Positions 41,566-49,932 of a stretch of DNA of 64,000 nt are shown here, piece after piece (the stretch's first letter is position 1; each line of letters starts with the position of its first letter). The DNA comes from JAWXBR01 sp034440235 (GTDB taxonomy: Bacteria; Bacteroidota; Ignavibacteria; Kapaibacteriales; Kapaibacteriaceae): positions 62,001 to 126,000 of the forward strand of contig JAWXBR010000041.1 of NCBI GenBank assembly GCA_034440235.1, given 5' to 3'. Below the pieces are notes generated by a model that was not told the origin of the DNA, did no database searches, and worked only from the letters and a program-made list of their open reading frames with translations. The position numbers and the translations under genes are program-made.

Positions 41566-42594
41566 TTACGCCCCTTCTTCTTCCTCTACGTATGCCATCC
41601 AACGTACGTTCTTGGCAACAGGCTCACCTTCGGCATTATAACCGATGCTGAATTCGACAGGGTCGCCTTCTTGCAATTCAGGGAATTGCGCATTCAGCAA
41701 ATCCTTATGATGGAAGAACAGATTGTTAGGTGCGTACTTTATAAAACCGTATCCATTTTTCAAACTGAGAATGTCGCTGTCGAAACGATCCTGATTGGAG
41801 TCATCGAAGTTGGCCATCTGTCCTGTGATGGGCGCTGCTGCGCTGCTTAATGGCGGTTCTAAGAAGGATTGATGTGGGAATGCTTCGCGTACATAGCTTG
41901 GCATGATTTGGGCTGGACGATTCTGGCGCGCCTCGTTGTTAACGAAGAGGTTTTGAACGAGAGGATCGTTCTTACGTGTCCGGTTCTCAATTACTTCGTG
42001 CATCGACACAGGATAGGTTACTTCTTCTAGAAGGTCTTGTGAAGTTCGAGTGACAATTTGTTTTCCTTCTTGATCCATAAACTCAAAGTCCCACGACAAA
42101 ACCATTACGCGGGTGCCTAACGTGTTGAGTTTTCGCACAAGAGGTACATAGTCGCCATCGGCTGTGATAAGCACAACTACATCGAGTTTCTTGAGCAGAC
42201 ACATTTCGTATGCTTCGAGAGCCATCCAGACATCGATGCCCTTTTCTTCTCTTCTGCCACCGTTGTTGCGCACAGGCAGGTAGTGTGTAATTACGCCTTC
42301 CCACATGAGGATATCGTCGAACACGCGTTCGTAGTACAGCAGGTTTCCTCGCTGTTGTGCTTCCTGCGCAGGAATGCGTCCACGAAAGAAATGGCTATCT
42401 ACGATCTGACAAAGTCGAACGTCCTCGTTCTCCATTGCCGCGACCTGATGGCGGATGAACTCATGTAAACCGCTAATGCTTATGCGGCTATTCCGTGAGT
42501 GATTAAACGCGTAATAGTTGCTTACGTGAAGGAAGTAGTTCCCATCGTAGAACACGCAAATACGCGTCAGCTTGGATGTGCTTTCAAGCGACAT
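41566..42594 (-). CDS. NYN-domain (PIN-like) ribonuclease fused to a cold-shock-like domain
   Basis: In the 342-residue protein, residues about 10-190 are a NYN/LabA-like nuclease domain with the acidic residues in CVFYDGNYF, KGIDVWMALEAYEM and VLITADGDYVPLVRK. A polar linker follows. Residues about 275-335 form an OB-fold cold-shock domain (ILSLKNGYGFIKYAPNNLFFHHKDL...GDPVEFSI). NYN proteins cut structured RNA; the added OB fold likely supplies RNA binding. It is the first gene of a unit with the aminotransferase. The RNA target is unknown. Confidence 0.85.
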   Translation of the reverse strand: MSLESTSKLTRICVFYDGNYFLHVSNYYAFNHSRNSRISISGLHEFIRHQVAAMENEDVRLCQIVDSHFFRGRIPAQEAQQRGNLLYYERVFDDILMWEGVITHYLPVRNNGGRREEKGIDVWMALEAYEMCLLKKLDVVVLITADGDYVPLVRKLNTLGTRVMVLSWDFEFMDQEGKQIVTRTSQDLLEEVTYPVSMHEVIENRTRKNDPLVQNLFVNNEARQNRPAQIMPSYVREAFPHQSFLEPPLSSAAAPITGQMANFDDSNQDRFDSDILSLKNGYGFIKYAPNNLFFHHKDLLNAQFPELQEGDPVEFSIGYNAEGEPVAKNVRWMAYVEEEEGA

Positions 42595-42770
42595 AACAGT
42601 ACATAACTAATAGTGAGACAGGAATCGCTAACGTCTACGCGACAATGAGTGTGTGCCTAAACCGAAACTCCGAGTGTGTGGATCGGATATCGGTGAGGCA
42701 AAGATGTACAAAAAAAGTAATGCGAACTATAAAAGTAGTTTCGAATCGGCTAAGACAGGTGCCACATGGC

Positions 42771-42825
42771 GCCCGACGATTCTATTTAGCGCCAGACAAA
42801 CCTATTTAGCACCCGACGATTCTAG
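42771..42825. repeat. 20-bp tandem repeat across the ankyrin stop codon
   Basis: Units at 42771-42790 and 42791-42810 and a partial one at 42811-42825 share GCCCGACGATTCTATTTAGC in varied form. The ankyrin stop TAG (42804-42802, reverse) is in the middle unit, and the outer unit repeats the last sense codons. The remaining intergenic DNA at 42595-42770 shows nothing else. Confidence 0.82.
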
Positions 42826-43551
42826 AAGTTTAATGACCGTCTTGCGACGGAACTCTTTGGCGTATGTAAGTGCCGACTTTAACGAATAGTCCACTGCAGT
42901 AAGATCGGGTTTATACTTTAACAGCACCTGCATCATTTCAGATTCACCAAGAACAGCCAGCAACATGAGGGCTGTTCTGCCTTTTGCATCGCGCGCATTT
43001 GGATTTGCCTTACCGCGCAGTAGCTCTGAGAGAATATTCAGGTGTCGGTTGCCACATGAAAGGATAAGGGCGTTGTTACCTGCCTTGTCTTTGGCTTCGA
43101 CGTCAGCTCCACCCTCAAGTAAGATCGTTACAGGATTGGTTATCTCAATCTGGGACGCAACTAACAAGGGCGTTCTGCCTTTGTTGTCGACGAGATTTGG
43201 TTTGGCACCGAAGGACAGTAGGAGGACCATGACGGGTTCGCGGCTATGAAAAGCGGCGGCATGAAGGGCAGTCATCCCGTTAAGGGCCTGAACATTCGGA
43301 TTAGCGTTGTGCTCAAGAAGGAGCTGCACCATAACGCTATCACCAGCGATAGCAGACACCATAAGCGGTGTAAGCTCTTCGGCATCCTGCTCATTTACGT
43401 CTACTTTAGCCTTCTTCAAAAGCTTCTGCACGGCCGGTACATCGCCACTCTTAACCGTGGTGAGGAAGTCCTGGGCTTGCAATGAAAACGCCCCAGCTAA
43501 CAAGAGCAGAGGCGTAACGAAGACAATGAAAATTTTACGAGCGATGGTCAT
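42802..43551 (-). CDS. Secreted ankyrin-repeat protein
   Basis: The 249-residue protein has a signal peptide (IFIVFVTPLLLLAGAFSLQA) and about six ankyrin repeats of 33 residues (NALNGMTALHAAAFHSREPVM, DNKGRTPLLVAS, DKAGNNALILSCGNRH, DAKGRTALMLLAVLGESEMM). It is predicted periplasmic, where such repeats mediate protein contacts. It is the last gene of a four-gene envelope unit (45341 to 42802), 6 nt after the lipoprotein stop. The partner is unknown. Confidence 0.88.
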   Translation of the reverse strand: MTIARKIFIVFVTPLLLLAGAFSLQAQDFLTTVKSGDVPAVQKLLKKAKVDVNEQDAEELTPLMVSAIAGDSVMVQLLLEHNANPNVQALNGMTALHAAAFHSREPVMVLLLSFGAKPNLVDNKGRTPLLVASQIEITNPVTILLEGGADVEAKDKAGNNALILSCGNRHLNILSELLRGKANPNARDAKGRTALMLLAVLGESEMMQVLLKYKPDLTAVDYSLKSALTYAKEFRRKTVIKLLESSGAK

Positions 43552-43557
43552 ACGGCT

Positions 43558-44133
43558 CTAGAAACCTTGCTTCTGAATAAAGATGCCTTTGTCGACCTTT
43601 GCGAAAAACGTCTGGTAGAACACCGGATCGTTGACCGCTTCAACGTCTAGCGGTTGTCCATTATTGTCGAATGTCTTTGCCTGAAAGTTCGCACGGACCT
43701 TAGAACGCCTACCCAGTTCGCTAACGTTAAGGCTGACTTCGATCTTTCGAAACTTTGCATACCGGACTTCATCCTTCGATCTGTTCGTCCGCGATCGATT
43801 GGGCGAGGACCGAAACACACTCTCAAAAACATCCAGCCAGTAGTCGTCGTTAGAAGCAGCCTGCCTCGATTGTCCAGAAATCTGAACTTCCTTCTCAGCA
43901 GTCAGTAAGCCCAGGTCAATTACAGCGTTTTTGACAACGAAGCCATCGTCCTGTAAGACGTTTAAGCAAGCCTTCATAACTAACCTCACATCGTTCGTAT
44001 CGAACTCGCGGGTCTGAAATTCACGCACCTGCAGCTGGGATTGCGGAGTAGGTGCTGTGCGCTGCTGACTTACAATTGTGCAGCCAGTAATGGATACTAA
44101 ACCCATTGCAGCTACCACAAGTAGGGATCTCAT
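43558..44133 (-). CDS. Envelope lipoprotein of unknown function
   Basis: The 191-residue protein has a lipoprotein signal (VVAAMGLVSITGC). The body REFDTNDVRLVMKACLNVLQDDGFVVKNAVIDLGLLTAEKE resembles an alpha/beta unit found in periplasmic lipoproteins that occur with SmpA/BamE-like proteins. The family was not named with confidence. It lies between the BamE-like and ankyrin genes with gaps of 10 and 6 nt, so all are surely co-transcribed. Confidence 0.8.
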   Translation of the reverse strand: MRSLLVVAAMGLVSITGCTIVSQQRTAPTPQSQLQVREFQTREFDTNDVRLVMKACLNVLQDDGFVVKNAVIDLGLLTAEKEVQISGQSRQAASNDDYWLDVFESVFRSSPNRSRTNRSKDEVRYAKFRKIEVSLNVSELGRRSKVRANFQAKTFDNNGQPLDVEAVNDPVFYQTFFAKVDKGIFIQKQGF

Positions 44134-44143
44134 GTTGGAGGCC

Positions 44144-44557
44144 TTAGAATTTGCTCTGGTGATACGTAAACGAATCGACTTTCTCGTTTACAAACTTGAT
44201 TACTACCGTCAGCGTGCGCTGCGACGTAGCTCTAGCGCCCGATTGATTGGAGAAGCCCCCTAGAATAAGGAACAGACCATTCTGACTTTGTGAGTATGAA
44301 GCTTCGGTGGCGATCTTGTCGTACACCCACGTCTCCTTATCGTTCTCATCTTTAGTGACAATGTTTGGAGACCCTAGTGATTCGGCAACCTGTGCTCCTG
44401 ACATACCCTTCTTGATCTCACGCTGCACCTTACCCGCAGTCAGATCGCTTTCCTGACTCGAGTGAAGGTCTTTGTAGTTGTCCTGAGCAGATCTGCATCC
44501 GCCAAGAACGAGTGCACCTGCGGCAATCAATGCCACCGCTACTGATGCAATGCGCAT
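44144..44557 (-). CDS. SmpA/BamE-like lipoprotein
   Basis: The 137-residue protein has the lipobox LVLGGC. KVQREIKKGMSGAQVAESLGSPNIVTKDENDKETWVYD is the typical BamE/OmlA pattern (helix, then the G.P..V....G.E.W.Y strand), followed by TLTVVIKFVNEKVDSFTYH. BamE supports outer membrane protein assembly in Proteobacteria; in this lineage the role is inferred. GGAG lies 7 nt before the ATG. It follows the barrel protein gene at 44574 with a 16-nt gap. Confidence 0.78.
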   Translation of the reverse strand: MRIASVAVALIAAGALVLGGCRSAQDNYKDLHSSQESDLTAGKVQREIKKGMSGAQVAESLGSPNIVTKDENDKETWVYDKIATEASYSQSQNGLFLILGGFSNQSGARATSQRTLTVVIKFVNEKVDSFTYHQSKF

Positions 44558-44573
44558 GTTAGACTCCAGTTAA

Positions 44574-45341
44574 TCATAGTTGAACGGCAACGCCGATCGT
44601 GAAATGAATGTTCTGCGGCTGGCTTACTTCAGCCTTAGCAGATGTGTACGAACCATCCCCTTGAAGTTCGAATCTTGTAATCTCTAACGATGAACTCCAC
44701 ATGTAGCGCATACGTGTATCGATTAAGATTCGTTGCAGTGCGTTTGGAAGGCTTACTAGATCTGCGACTTTTACACTGACGCCAGCACCTACACCGTATT
44801 GCCAAGCAATTGATGCGTCCGACTCAGATTTTTCTGCGGTACGAATCCCATTATACTGTGATACACTATACGTGCTGGTAAAAACCGAGGCTCCACCAAC
44901 AAGCTCCACGTACGGGAAAACCCATGTCGCAAGGTTGGGCTGCAGTCGTACTGCGGCGTTGAATGGAATGTTTAATGATGTGGTAGTGTAGTCCACCGTA
45001 TCGCGAAACAATATCTGTGTGAGTATTACACGTTTCGTGTCAGAGCCATGAAACGAGAAGCCAACCTCGCCCACGAAGGCCACAGGAATCGGATCCATAT
45101 AGTATCCGGCATATAGATTAAACCCTATACCAGAATTATTCAAGTTGAGCTCCCTCATGCTGTCGGCAAGAGCGCCCTGCGGGTTGTTCACCATAAGACC
45201 GATACCCGCCACTGCGTTCAACGGCTGCTTCTTGATCCGCTCAATCAACTCCTCGTCCACATTACCTATTTGAGCACTTGCTATAAGAGCACTCGTTACA
45301 AAAACAGCAAGAGAAAATATCCAACGGCTCATGTGTCTCAT
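44574..45341 (-). CDS. Outer membrane beta-barrel protein (PorT/OMP_b-brl-like)
   Basis: The start is ATG 45341 (MRHMSRWIFSLAVFVTSALIASAQ); a longer frame has an implausible N-terminus, and ATG 45332 is the alternative. The mature 230 residues show alternating hydrophobic strands with aromatics (GIGFNLYAGYYMDPIPVAFVGEVGFSF, VELVGGASVF) and end NIHFTIGVAVQL, like eight-strand barrels. Function is unknown. It heads the unit with the BamE-like, lipoprotein and ankyrin genes, so an envelope assembly or stability role is plausible. Confidence 0.8.
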   Translation of the reverse strand: MRHMSRWIFSLAVFVTSALIASAQIGNVDEELIERIKKQPLNAVAGIGLMVNNPQGALADSMRELNLNNSGIGFNLYAGYYMDPIPVAFVGEVGFSFHGSDTKRVILTQILFRDTVDYTTTSLNIPFNAAVRLQPNLATWVFPYVELVGGASVFTSTYSVSQYNGIRTAEKSESDASIAWQYGVGAGVSVKVADLVSLPNALQRILIDTRMRYMWSSSLEITRFELQGDGSYTSAKAEVSQPQNIHFTIGVAVQL

Positions 45342-45523
45342 CTTTTGTCCATTTAGTATAGGATGACCGTACCCAACAAGACGCAACCTAACGAAGCTCA
45401 CGCAATGGTGTTGCATTGCATTGATGGGCTATAGGGGATAACATGAAGGGGCTTAATCATAGAGTTTACGATTTCGTTATAGTGTCATATGTCCTGCTTT
45501 TAACGTGCAAACAAGCATACACG

Positions 45524-45558
45524 CCCCCCATCTTTGCGAGCGGGGTCATCCGGGGGGA
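45524..45558 (+). promoter_or_regulatory. Possible hairpin masking the ribosome site of the Tat-exported hydrolase
   Basis: GGGGGGA (45552-45558) lies 6 nt before ATG 45565 and is a ribosome-binding candidate. CCCCCC at 45524-45529 can pair with it around a 22-nt loop. Translation control by this structure is a hypothesis. Confidence 0.4.
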
Positions 45559-45564
45559 ACACGC

Positions 45565-46503
45565 ATGGTTACAAGACGAGAAATACTTCGAGGAATAGTC
45601 GGCACGAGTGTAATGGCGATATGTCCCATATCAACTTGGGCATGTCCTCAGGTAAACACAATGTCGGCGACCTCGAAACCAATACTAGAACACGCCCGCG
45701 ACTTTAGTGCATGGGTGTGTTGGATTGGACATTCTACAGTTCTCATTCGCTTGAATGAGAAATGGATACTTACCGATCCATTGCTGTTCAGCAATTATGG
45801 CATTCAAGCGTTTGGAATGACACTTGGGCCACGACGGATATCGAACCCTGCCCTTCACATCGAACAGATACCTAAGCCAGACCTCGTGCTGCTTTCGCAT
45901 GCGCACATGGATCACATGGATCGCAAGACATTGAAGGCGCTCACAGAACTATATCCAGGCAAACTCAATGCAATTACGGCGTCGAATACCTCGGATATAA
46001 TCGACGATTTGCCATGGGGTTCGTTAAATGAAATGGACTGGGGAGAAAACAGCACAGTAAATGGGTTGTCGATTCGGGCACTAAAGGTTAAACACAACGG
46101 TTGGCGAATGCCTGGTGAGGCATGTAGGGCGGCTGGACAACGTCGCACCGGACGTTCGTACAACGGCTACGAAATTGAAAGCGGTGGTATTCGCATTGTG
46201 TTTGGCGGAGATACTGCGTACACAACAGACTTTACAAACGTGCGTGGACCGGTCGACATTGCCATTATGCCGATTGGAGCATACGACCCATATCCAGAAA
46301 CACATTGCACACCAGAAGAATCGCTGGCCATGGTCGAAATGATGAAAGCACGATACATGGTTCCTATTCACCACGCAACATTCTGTCAGAGTCAGGAACC
46401 GATGAGCGAACCCATGCAGCGTCTCTACAAGGCAATCAGACGCTCTAGTTCTCAACTCGCTCTTCAGGAAGTCGGGGGTACACTAGGATTGCCGCTAGTC
46501 TAG
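45565..46503 (+). CDS. Tat-exported metallo-beta-lactamase-fold hydrolase
   Basis: ATG 45565 gives MVTRREILRGIVGTSVMAI, a twin-arginine-type signal; the longer frame starts at a GTG or similar without signal character. The 312-residue protein is of the UlaG/NAPE-PLD (RomA) branch: WIGHSTVLIRL, LLSHAHMDHMDRKTL (HxHxDH), GWRMPGE, FGGDTAYTTDF and PIHHATF. Relatives hydrolyse N-acyl phosphatidylethanolamines or lactones; the substrate is open. It is divergent from the envelope unit. Its stop is followed by a 29-bp tandem repeat. Confidence 0.85.
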   Translation: MVTRREILRGIVGTSVMAICPISTWACPQVNTMSATSKPILEHARDFSAWVCWIGHSTVLIRLNEKWILTDPLLFSNYGIQAFGMTLGPRRISNPALHIEQIPKPDLVLLSHAHMDHMDRKTLKALTELYPGKLNAITASNTSDIIDDLPWGSLNEMDWGENSTVNGLSIRALKVKHNGWRMPGEACRAAGQRRTGRSYNGYEIESGGIRIVFGGDTAYTTDFTNVRGPVDIAIMPIGAYDPYPETHCTPEESLAMVEMMKARYMVPIHHATFCQSQEPMSEPMQRLYKAIRRSSSQLALQEVGGTLGLPLV

Positions 46504-46514
46504 TTGTCGGTCGC

Positions 46515-46590
46515 AACCCTCGTTCTGTAGAGTTGCTGGATACAACGCTCGTTCTGTAGAGCAGCCAGACTCTACGCTCGTTCTGTAGTA
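46515..46590 (+). repeat. 29-bp tandem repeat between the hydrolase and rarA
   Basis: CTCGTTCTGTAG occurs three times with a 29-nt period (CGTTCTGTAG at 46521, 46550 and 46579), starting about 12 nt after the hydrolase stop. Each unit ends in TAG. The units are contiguous, so this is not CRISPR. Confidence 0.88.
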
Positions 46591-46610
46591 GGTTTGTTGC
46601 AGAGAGCATT

Positions 46611-47942
46611 ATGCAAAGCCTATTCGCAGATCACGACGAACCGATAGCAAACAACGACGCGCGCAACCCAGATGCTCCGCTAGCCGATCGTGTGCGCCCT
46701 AGAACGCTCGACGACATTGCGGGTCAAACGCACTTGCTTGCAGAAGGCAGCCCCCTTCGCTCCTTCACAGAACAAAACCAACTTCCATCGATGATTCTAT
46801 GGGGTCCGCCAGGTACCGGTAAGACCACCCTTGCCTTCGCGTTGGCGGCGAAACTTGGCTGGGCGATGGAACGCTTATCGGCAGTTGAAGCAGGGGTTAA
46901 AGACCTTCGTGAGGTACTGACACGTGCAGAACGAATGCGGAAATCTGGACGAAGGTTTGTGTTGTTCATCGATGAAATTCACCGTTTCAACAAGAACCAG
47001 CAAGATGCACTGCTGCACGCAGTTGAACGAGGTATTGTAACGCTCATAGGTGCAACAACAGAAAACCCGTCGTTCGAAGTGAACTCTGCACTCCTCAGTC
47101 GATGTCAGGTCTATCGTCTACACGCACTAAGTGATGCCGAGATTCGCACGATCGTAGAACATGCTCTTTTGCACGATGCGGCAATGGTAATGCAACGTGT
47201 AGTGGTGGACGATTGGGAAGCATTGCTTGCAGTGGCTGGTGGCGATGCACGATCTGCACTCAACGCTGTTGAGTCTGCTGCAACGTTGGCATTGCAAGGG
47301 CCAAACGGTGAGCGTCGTCTTACACGCGAGGTTCTACGAAAAGCGGTACAGCAACGTGTTGTAATGTACGATCGTGCGGGAGACGCACATTTCGACACCA
47401 TATCTGCATTTATAAAATCGTTGAGGGGTTCCGATCCAGACGCCGCACTTCTTTATCTCGCCATCATGATAGAAGCGGGCGAAGACCCATTATTCATAGC
47501 TCGACGAATGGTGGTATTTGCCAGCGAGGATGTAGGTAATGCAGACCCGCTGGCGTTAACACTGGCGCTTAGTGTGTTTCAGTCGGTGGAACGCATTGGT
47601 ATGCCTGAAGGACGCATTCCGTTATCTCAAGGCGTTACATATCTCGCCAGCGCGCCCAAATCCAATGCATCATACGTTGCTATAGGCGAAGCACAAGAGC
47701 TTATAAAATCTGGTGTATCCATTACGATTCCGTTCCAGCTTCGCAATGCGCCAACACGATTGATGAAGGAACAAGGGTATGGTGCTGAGTACAAGTATCC
47801 GCATTCGTATGAAGGACACTTCGTTCGAGAATCGTACTTCCCAGAGGGAGTAGAACCCGTTGCAATGTATAGACCTGAAGCCGCGGGAAAAGAAGCAGAG
47901 ATACAACGCAGACTTCGTGATTGGTGGCCAGAACGCTACTAG
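46611..47942 (+). CDS. rarA: Replication-associated recombination protein A (AAA+ ATPase)
   Basis: The 443-residue protein is a RarA/MgsA/WRNIP1 family member: LADRVRPRTLDDIAGQTHLL, Walker A WGPPGTGKTTLA, Walker B VLFIDEIHRFNKNQQDALL, sensor TTENPSFEVNSALLSRC and the C-terminal tetramer domain (SEDVGNADPLALTLA, HSYEGHFV). It acts at stalled replication forks and single-strand/double-strand junctions. It converges on the L,D-transpeptidase gene with an 8-nt gap. Confidence 0.95.
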   Translation: MQSLFADHDEPIANNDARNPDAPLADRVRPRTLDDIAGQTHLLAEGSPLRSFTEQNQLPSMILWGPPGTGKTTLAFALAAKLGWAMERLSAVEAGVKDLREVLTRAERMRKSGRRFVLFIDEIHRFNKNQQDALLHAVERGIVTLIGATTENPSFEVNSALLSRCQVYRLHALSDAEIRTIVEHALLHDAAMVMQRVVVDDWEALLAVAGGDARSALNAVESAATLALQGPNGERRLTREVLRKAVQQRVVMYDRAGDAHFDTISAFIKSLRGSDPDAALLYLAIMIEAGEDPLFIARRMVVFASEDVGNADPLALTLALSVFQSVERIGMPEGRIPLSQGVTYLASAPKSNASYVAIGEAQELIKSGVSITIPFQLRNAPTRLMKEQGYGAEYKYPHSYEGHFVRESYFPEGVEPVAMYRPEAAGKEAEIQRRLRDWWPERY

Positions 47943-47950
47943 TCGTCTTT

Positions 47951-49021
47951 TCAGCGTCGCTTTTTATCGCGCCGGCGTTTGTTGTAGTCTATCGTCTCTA
48001 GCAACCGTGCCTGCGGACGGATAATGCCCCTCTCTCTCAAGATCTTCTCGGCATCGAGGTATCGCTGACGATTAACTAACGACCCTCGAGAATCTTTCGG
48101 TATCTGCGACATTGGAATAAGCGCTTCTTCTACCTTCATTGGTTCGGGTGGAAGGTCGTTTATCATAACACTGTTCGATGTAAGCTCAAGCCACGGTCCA
48201 CCTCGACGTCTATTAAAGTCGAAGATGTCTGTAATAATTACAGGAGTGCCCGTGAACGGTATAGGACGCTTTGTTATCGAATCGTACTTGGCAGTCTCTA
48301 CCCACTCGTAAAGCCATTCAGCGTCACCAAGAAGCTGACGTACACATGAGTGCGAGACTGGGCGCCCAGGCATCTCAAACTGATGAAATGCACTTCCAGC
48401 ATGCTGATGAAAATTCACAGTAAACGGCAGGCGCCATGTAGAGTCGAGCGAAGAAAGCCTAAGCTTCGATTTCCAATTCACCGCGTAACGTCCTGGAAAC
48501 GTTGGCTTCCGCTCTTCACCCGAATTAACACCAACAAATCGTGTTAGTTCGCCATACTCATAACAGGCGTATGCCTGCCAAGCGTTGCTGAGCATCAAAA
48601 TTTTTGGAATTGTATCGGCACCTGGATAATACTGCGGGAAAACCGAGTATGCCCTCAAATCTTCCATTATCGTATCGGGCATAACCAACGTATCGCCTAA
48701 ACGCATGTAGCGCAGTTCTTTGCGATTTAACAGCGTCAGAGCCCGATAGTTTGCTTTGGATTCTGGCGTAAGCGCAAAGGCTTTGCGTATGCTATCGATG
48801 ACGCGTTTGTTCGACACAACAAAGCGACTGTATACGATTTTCGGAAAACGCTTGTTGAGCGAATCGATATGCATCTCGCGAGCTTTGTTCGCATTGTCTG
48901 TGCTGCCTGACTGTTTTTTATCAGCCGTTTCCTGTGGAGTCGGCTCTTTAGAACACGAAACAAACAGGATTGTCAGTAGAAAGAAGAGTCCTGCTGGACG
49001 TAGTATGGTAGTAAGGGGCAT
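47951..49021 (-). CDS. L,D-transpeptidase lipoprotein (YkuD-like)
   Basis: The 356-residue protein has a lipoprotein signal (LLTILFVSC). The middle carries the YkuD catalytic region: NFHQHAGSAFHQFEMPGRPVSHSCVRQLLGDAEWL, with histidine, then S-H-S-C-V-R, the nucleophile Cys at about residue 227. Such enzymes make 3-3 peptidoglycan cross-links or attach lipoproteins. The family consensus HGC is HSC here. The C-terminus is rich in Arg/Lys. The start codon (49021-49019) lies inside a G-rich dyad repeat. Confidence 0.85.
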   Translation of the reverse strand: MPLTTILRPAGLFFLLTILFVSCSKEPTPQETADKKQSGSTDNANKAREMHIDSLNKRFPKIVYSRFVVSNKRVIDSIRKAFALTPESKANYRALTLLNRKELRYMRLGDTLVMPDTIMEDLRAYSVFPQYYPGADTIPKILMLSNAWQAYACYEYGELTRFVGVNSGEERKPTFPGRYAVNWKSKLRLSSLDSTWRLPFTVNFHQHAGSAFHQFEMPGRPVSHSCVRQLLGDAEWLYEWVETAKYDSITKRPIPFTGTPVIITDIFDFNRRRGGPWLELTSNSVMINDLPPEPMKVEEALIPMSQIPKDSRGSLVNRQRYLDAEKILRERGIIRPQARLLETIDYNKRRRDKKRR

Positions 49022-49032
49022 TGAAGGGGCTT
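49011..49032 (+). repeat. Dispersed G-rich dyad repeat spanning a start codon
   Basis: GTAAGGGGCATTGAAGGGGC is followed by TT: two AAGGGGC half-sites 13 nt apart. The reverse complement of CAT inside it is the L,D-transpeptidase start codon. TGAAGGGGCTTAAT also occurs at 45444-45457. Confidence 0.65.
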
Positions 49033-49119
49033 AATGATGCGAATACAAATCTACAATTGGAACGTAACAGCAGACGTAGTTTGCGCCTATTACCATGTGC
49101 CGCTAATCCCTCAATACCT

Positions 49120-49932
49120 ATGCCATTTCCGCGTAACATCGTTTTTCTTCTTCTATGCGTCGTTCTTATGAGTTGCAGCACCGACTTGCCACGACCCGCC
49201 GAAGATCCCATCTCCAGAGTCCCCTCACCTGCAGTCGAATCTGTGCGGCAATACGGTTACCGTGTTGTACGAACATTGCCACATGACAGAGCAGCGTTTA
49301 CGCAGGGACTAGTAGTGTACGACGGACATTTTCTGGAATCGACGGGACAAAACGGACAGTCTTCTATTCGCATTGTAGATATTTCTACGGGCAAAGTGTT
49401 AAAACGACAGCCACTCGAAGGCATGTACTTCGGCGAAGGTATGGTTGTGCTAAATGGCAACGCGTATATGTTAACGTGGTTAAATCAACACGGCTTCATT
49501 TTCGACGCAAAAACGCTAAAACAGAAAGGTACCTTTCGCTATACGGGAGAAGGGTGGGGTCTTACTAGCGACGGTGTGCGCCTCTACATGAGCAACGGCT
49601 CTAGTACCATAACTGTGCTGGACGCTAAAGACTTTAGAGTGCTTCAGACGATTTCTGTCACACTGAACGGCTCGCCTCAGAGTAAACTCAACGAACTTGA
49701 GTGGATAGAAGGCGAGATATGGGCTAATGTGTGGCGCTCTGACAACATCGTTCGCATCGACCCAACAACAGGAAAAATAAAGGGCGTAATAAACATGCAG
49801 GGTCTTCTCTCGCCTACTGAGCAAGAATATCAAACCGATGTTTTAAATGGAATTGCCTACGACGCTGCAACAAAATCACTCTACGTAACAGGCAAAAACT
49901 GGCCTCATGTGTACGAGGTTGTAGTTGAATGA
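49120..49932 (+). CDS. Glutaminyl-peptide cyclotransferase (plant/bacterial type) lipoprotein
   Basis: The start is ATG 49120 (MPFPRNIVFLLLCVVLMSC lipoprotein signal). The 270-residue protein is a five-bladed propeller of the glutamine cyclotransferase family: RTLPHDRAAFTQGLVVYDG, LESTGQNGQSSIR, YFGEGMVVLNGNAYMLTW, LNELEWIEGEIWANVW, VLNGIAYDAATKSLYVTGKNWPHVYEV. It forms pyroglutamate on N-terminal Gln of exported proteins. In T9SS-bearing Bacteroidota many exported proteins start with Gln after signal cleavage, as several here do (SAQ, QAQ). Its stop overlaps the phosphatase ATG (ATGA). Confidence 0.9.
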   Translation: MPFPRNIVFLLLCVVLMSCSTDLPRPAEDPISRVPSPAVESVRQYGYRVVRTLPHDRAAFTQGLVVYDGHFLESTGQNGQSSIRIVDISTGKVLKRQPLEGMYFGEGMVVLNGNAYMLTWLNQHGFIFDAKTLKQKGTFRYTGEGWGLTSDGVRLYMSNGSSTITVLDAKDFRVLQTISVTLNGSPQSKLNELEWIEGEIWANVWRSDNIVRIDPTTGKIKGVINMQGLLSPTEQEYQTDVLNGIAYDAATKSLYVTGKNWPHVYEVVVE

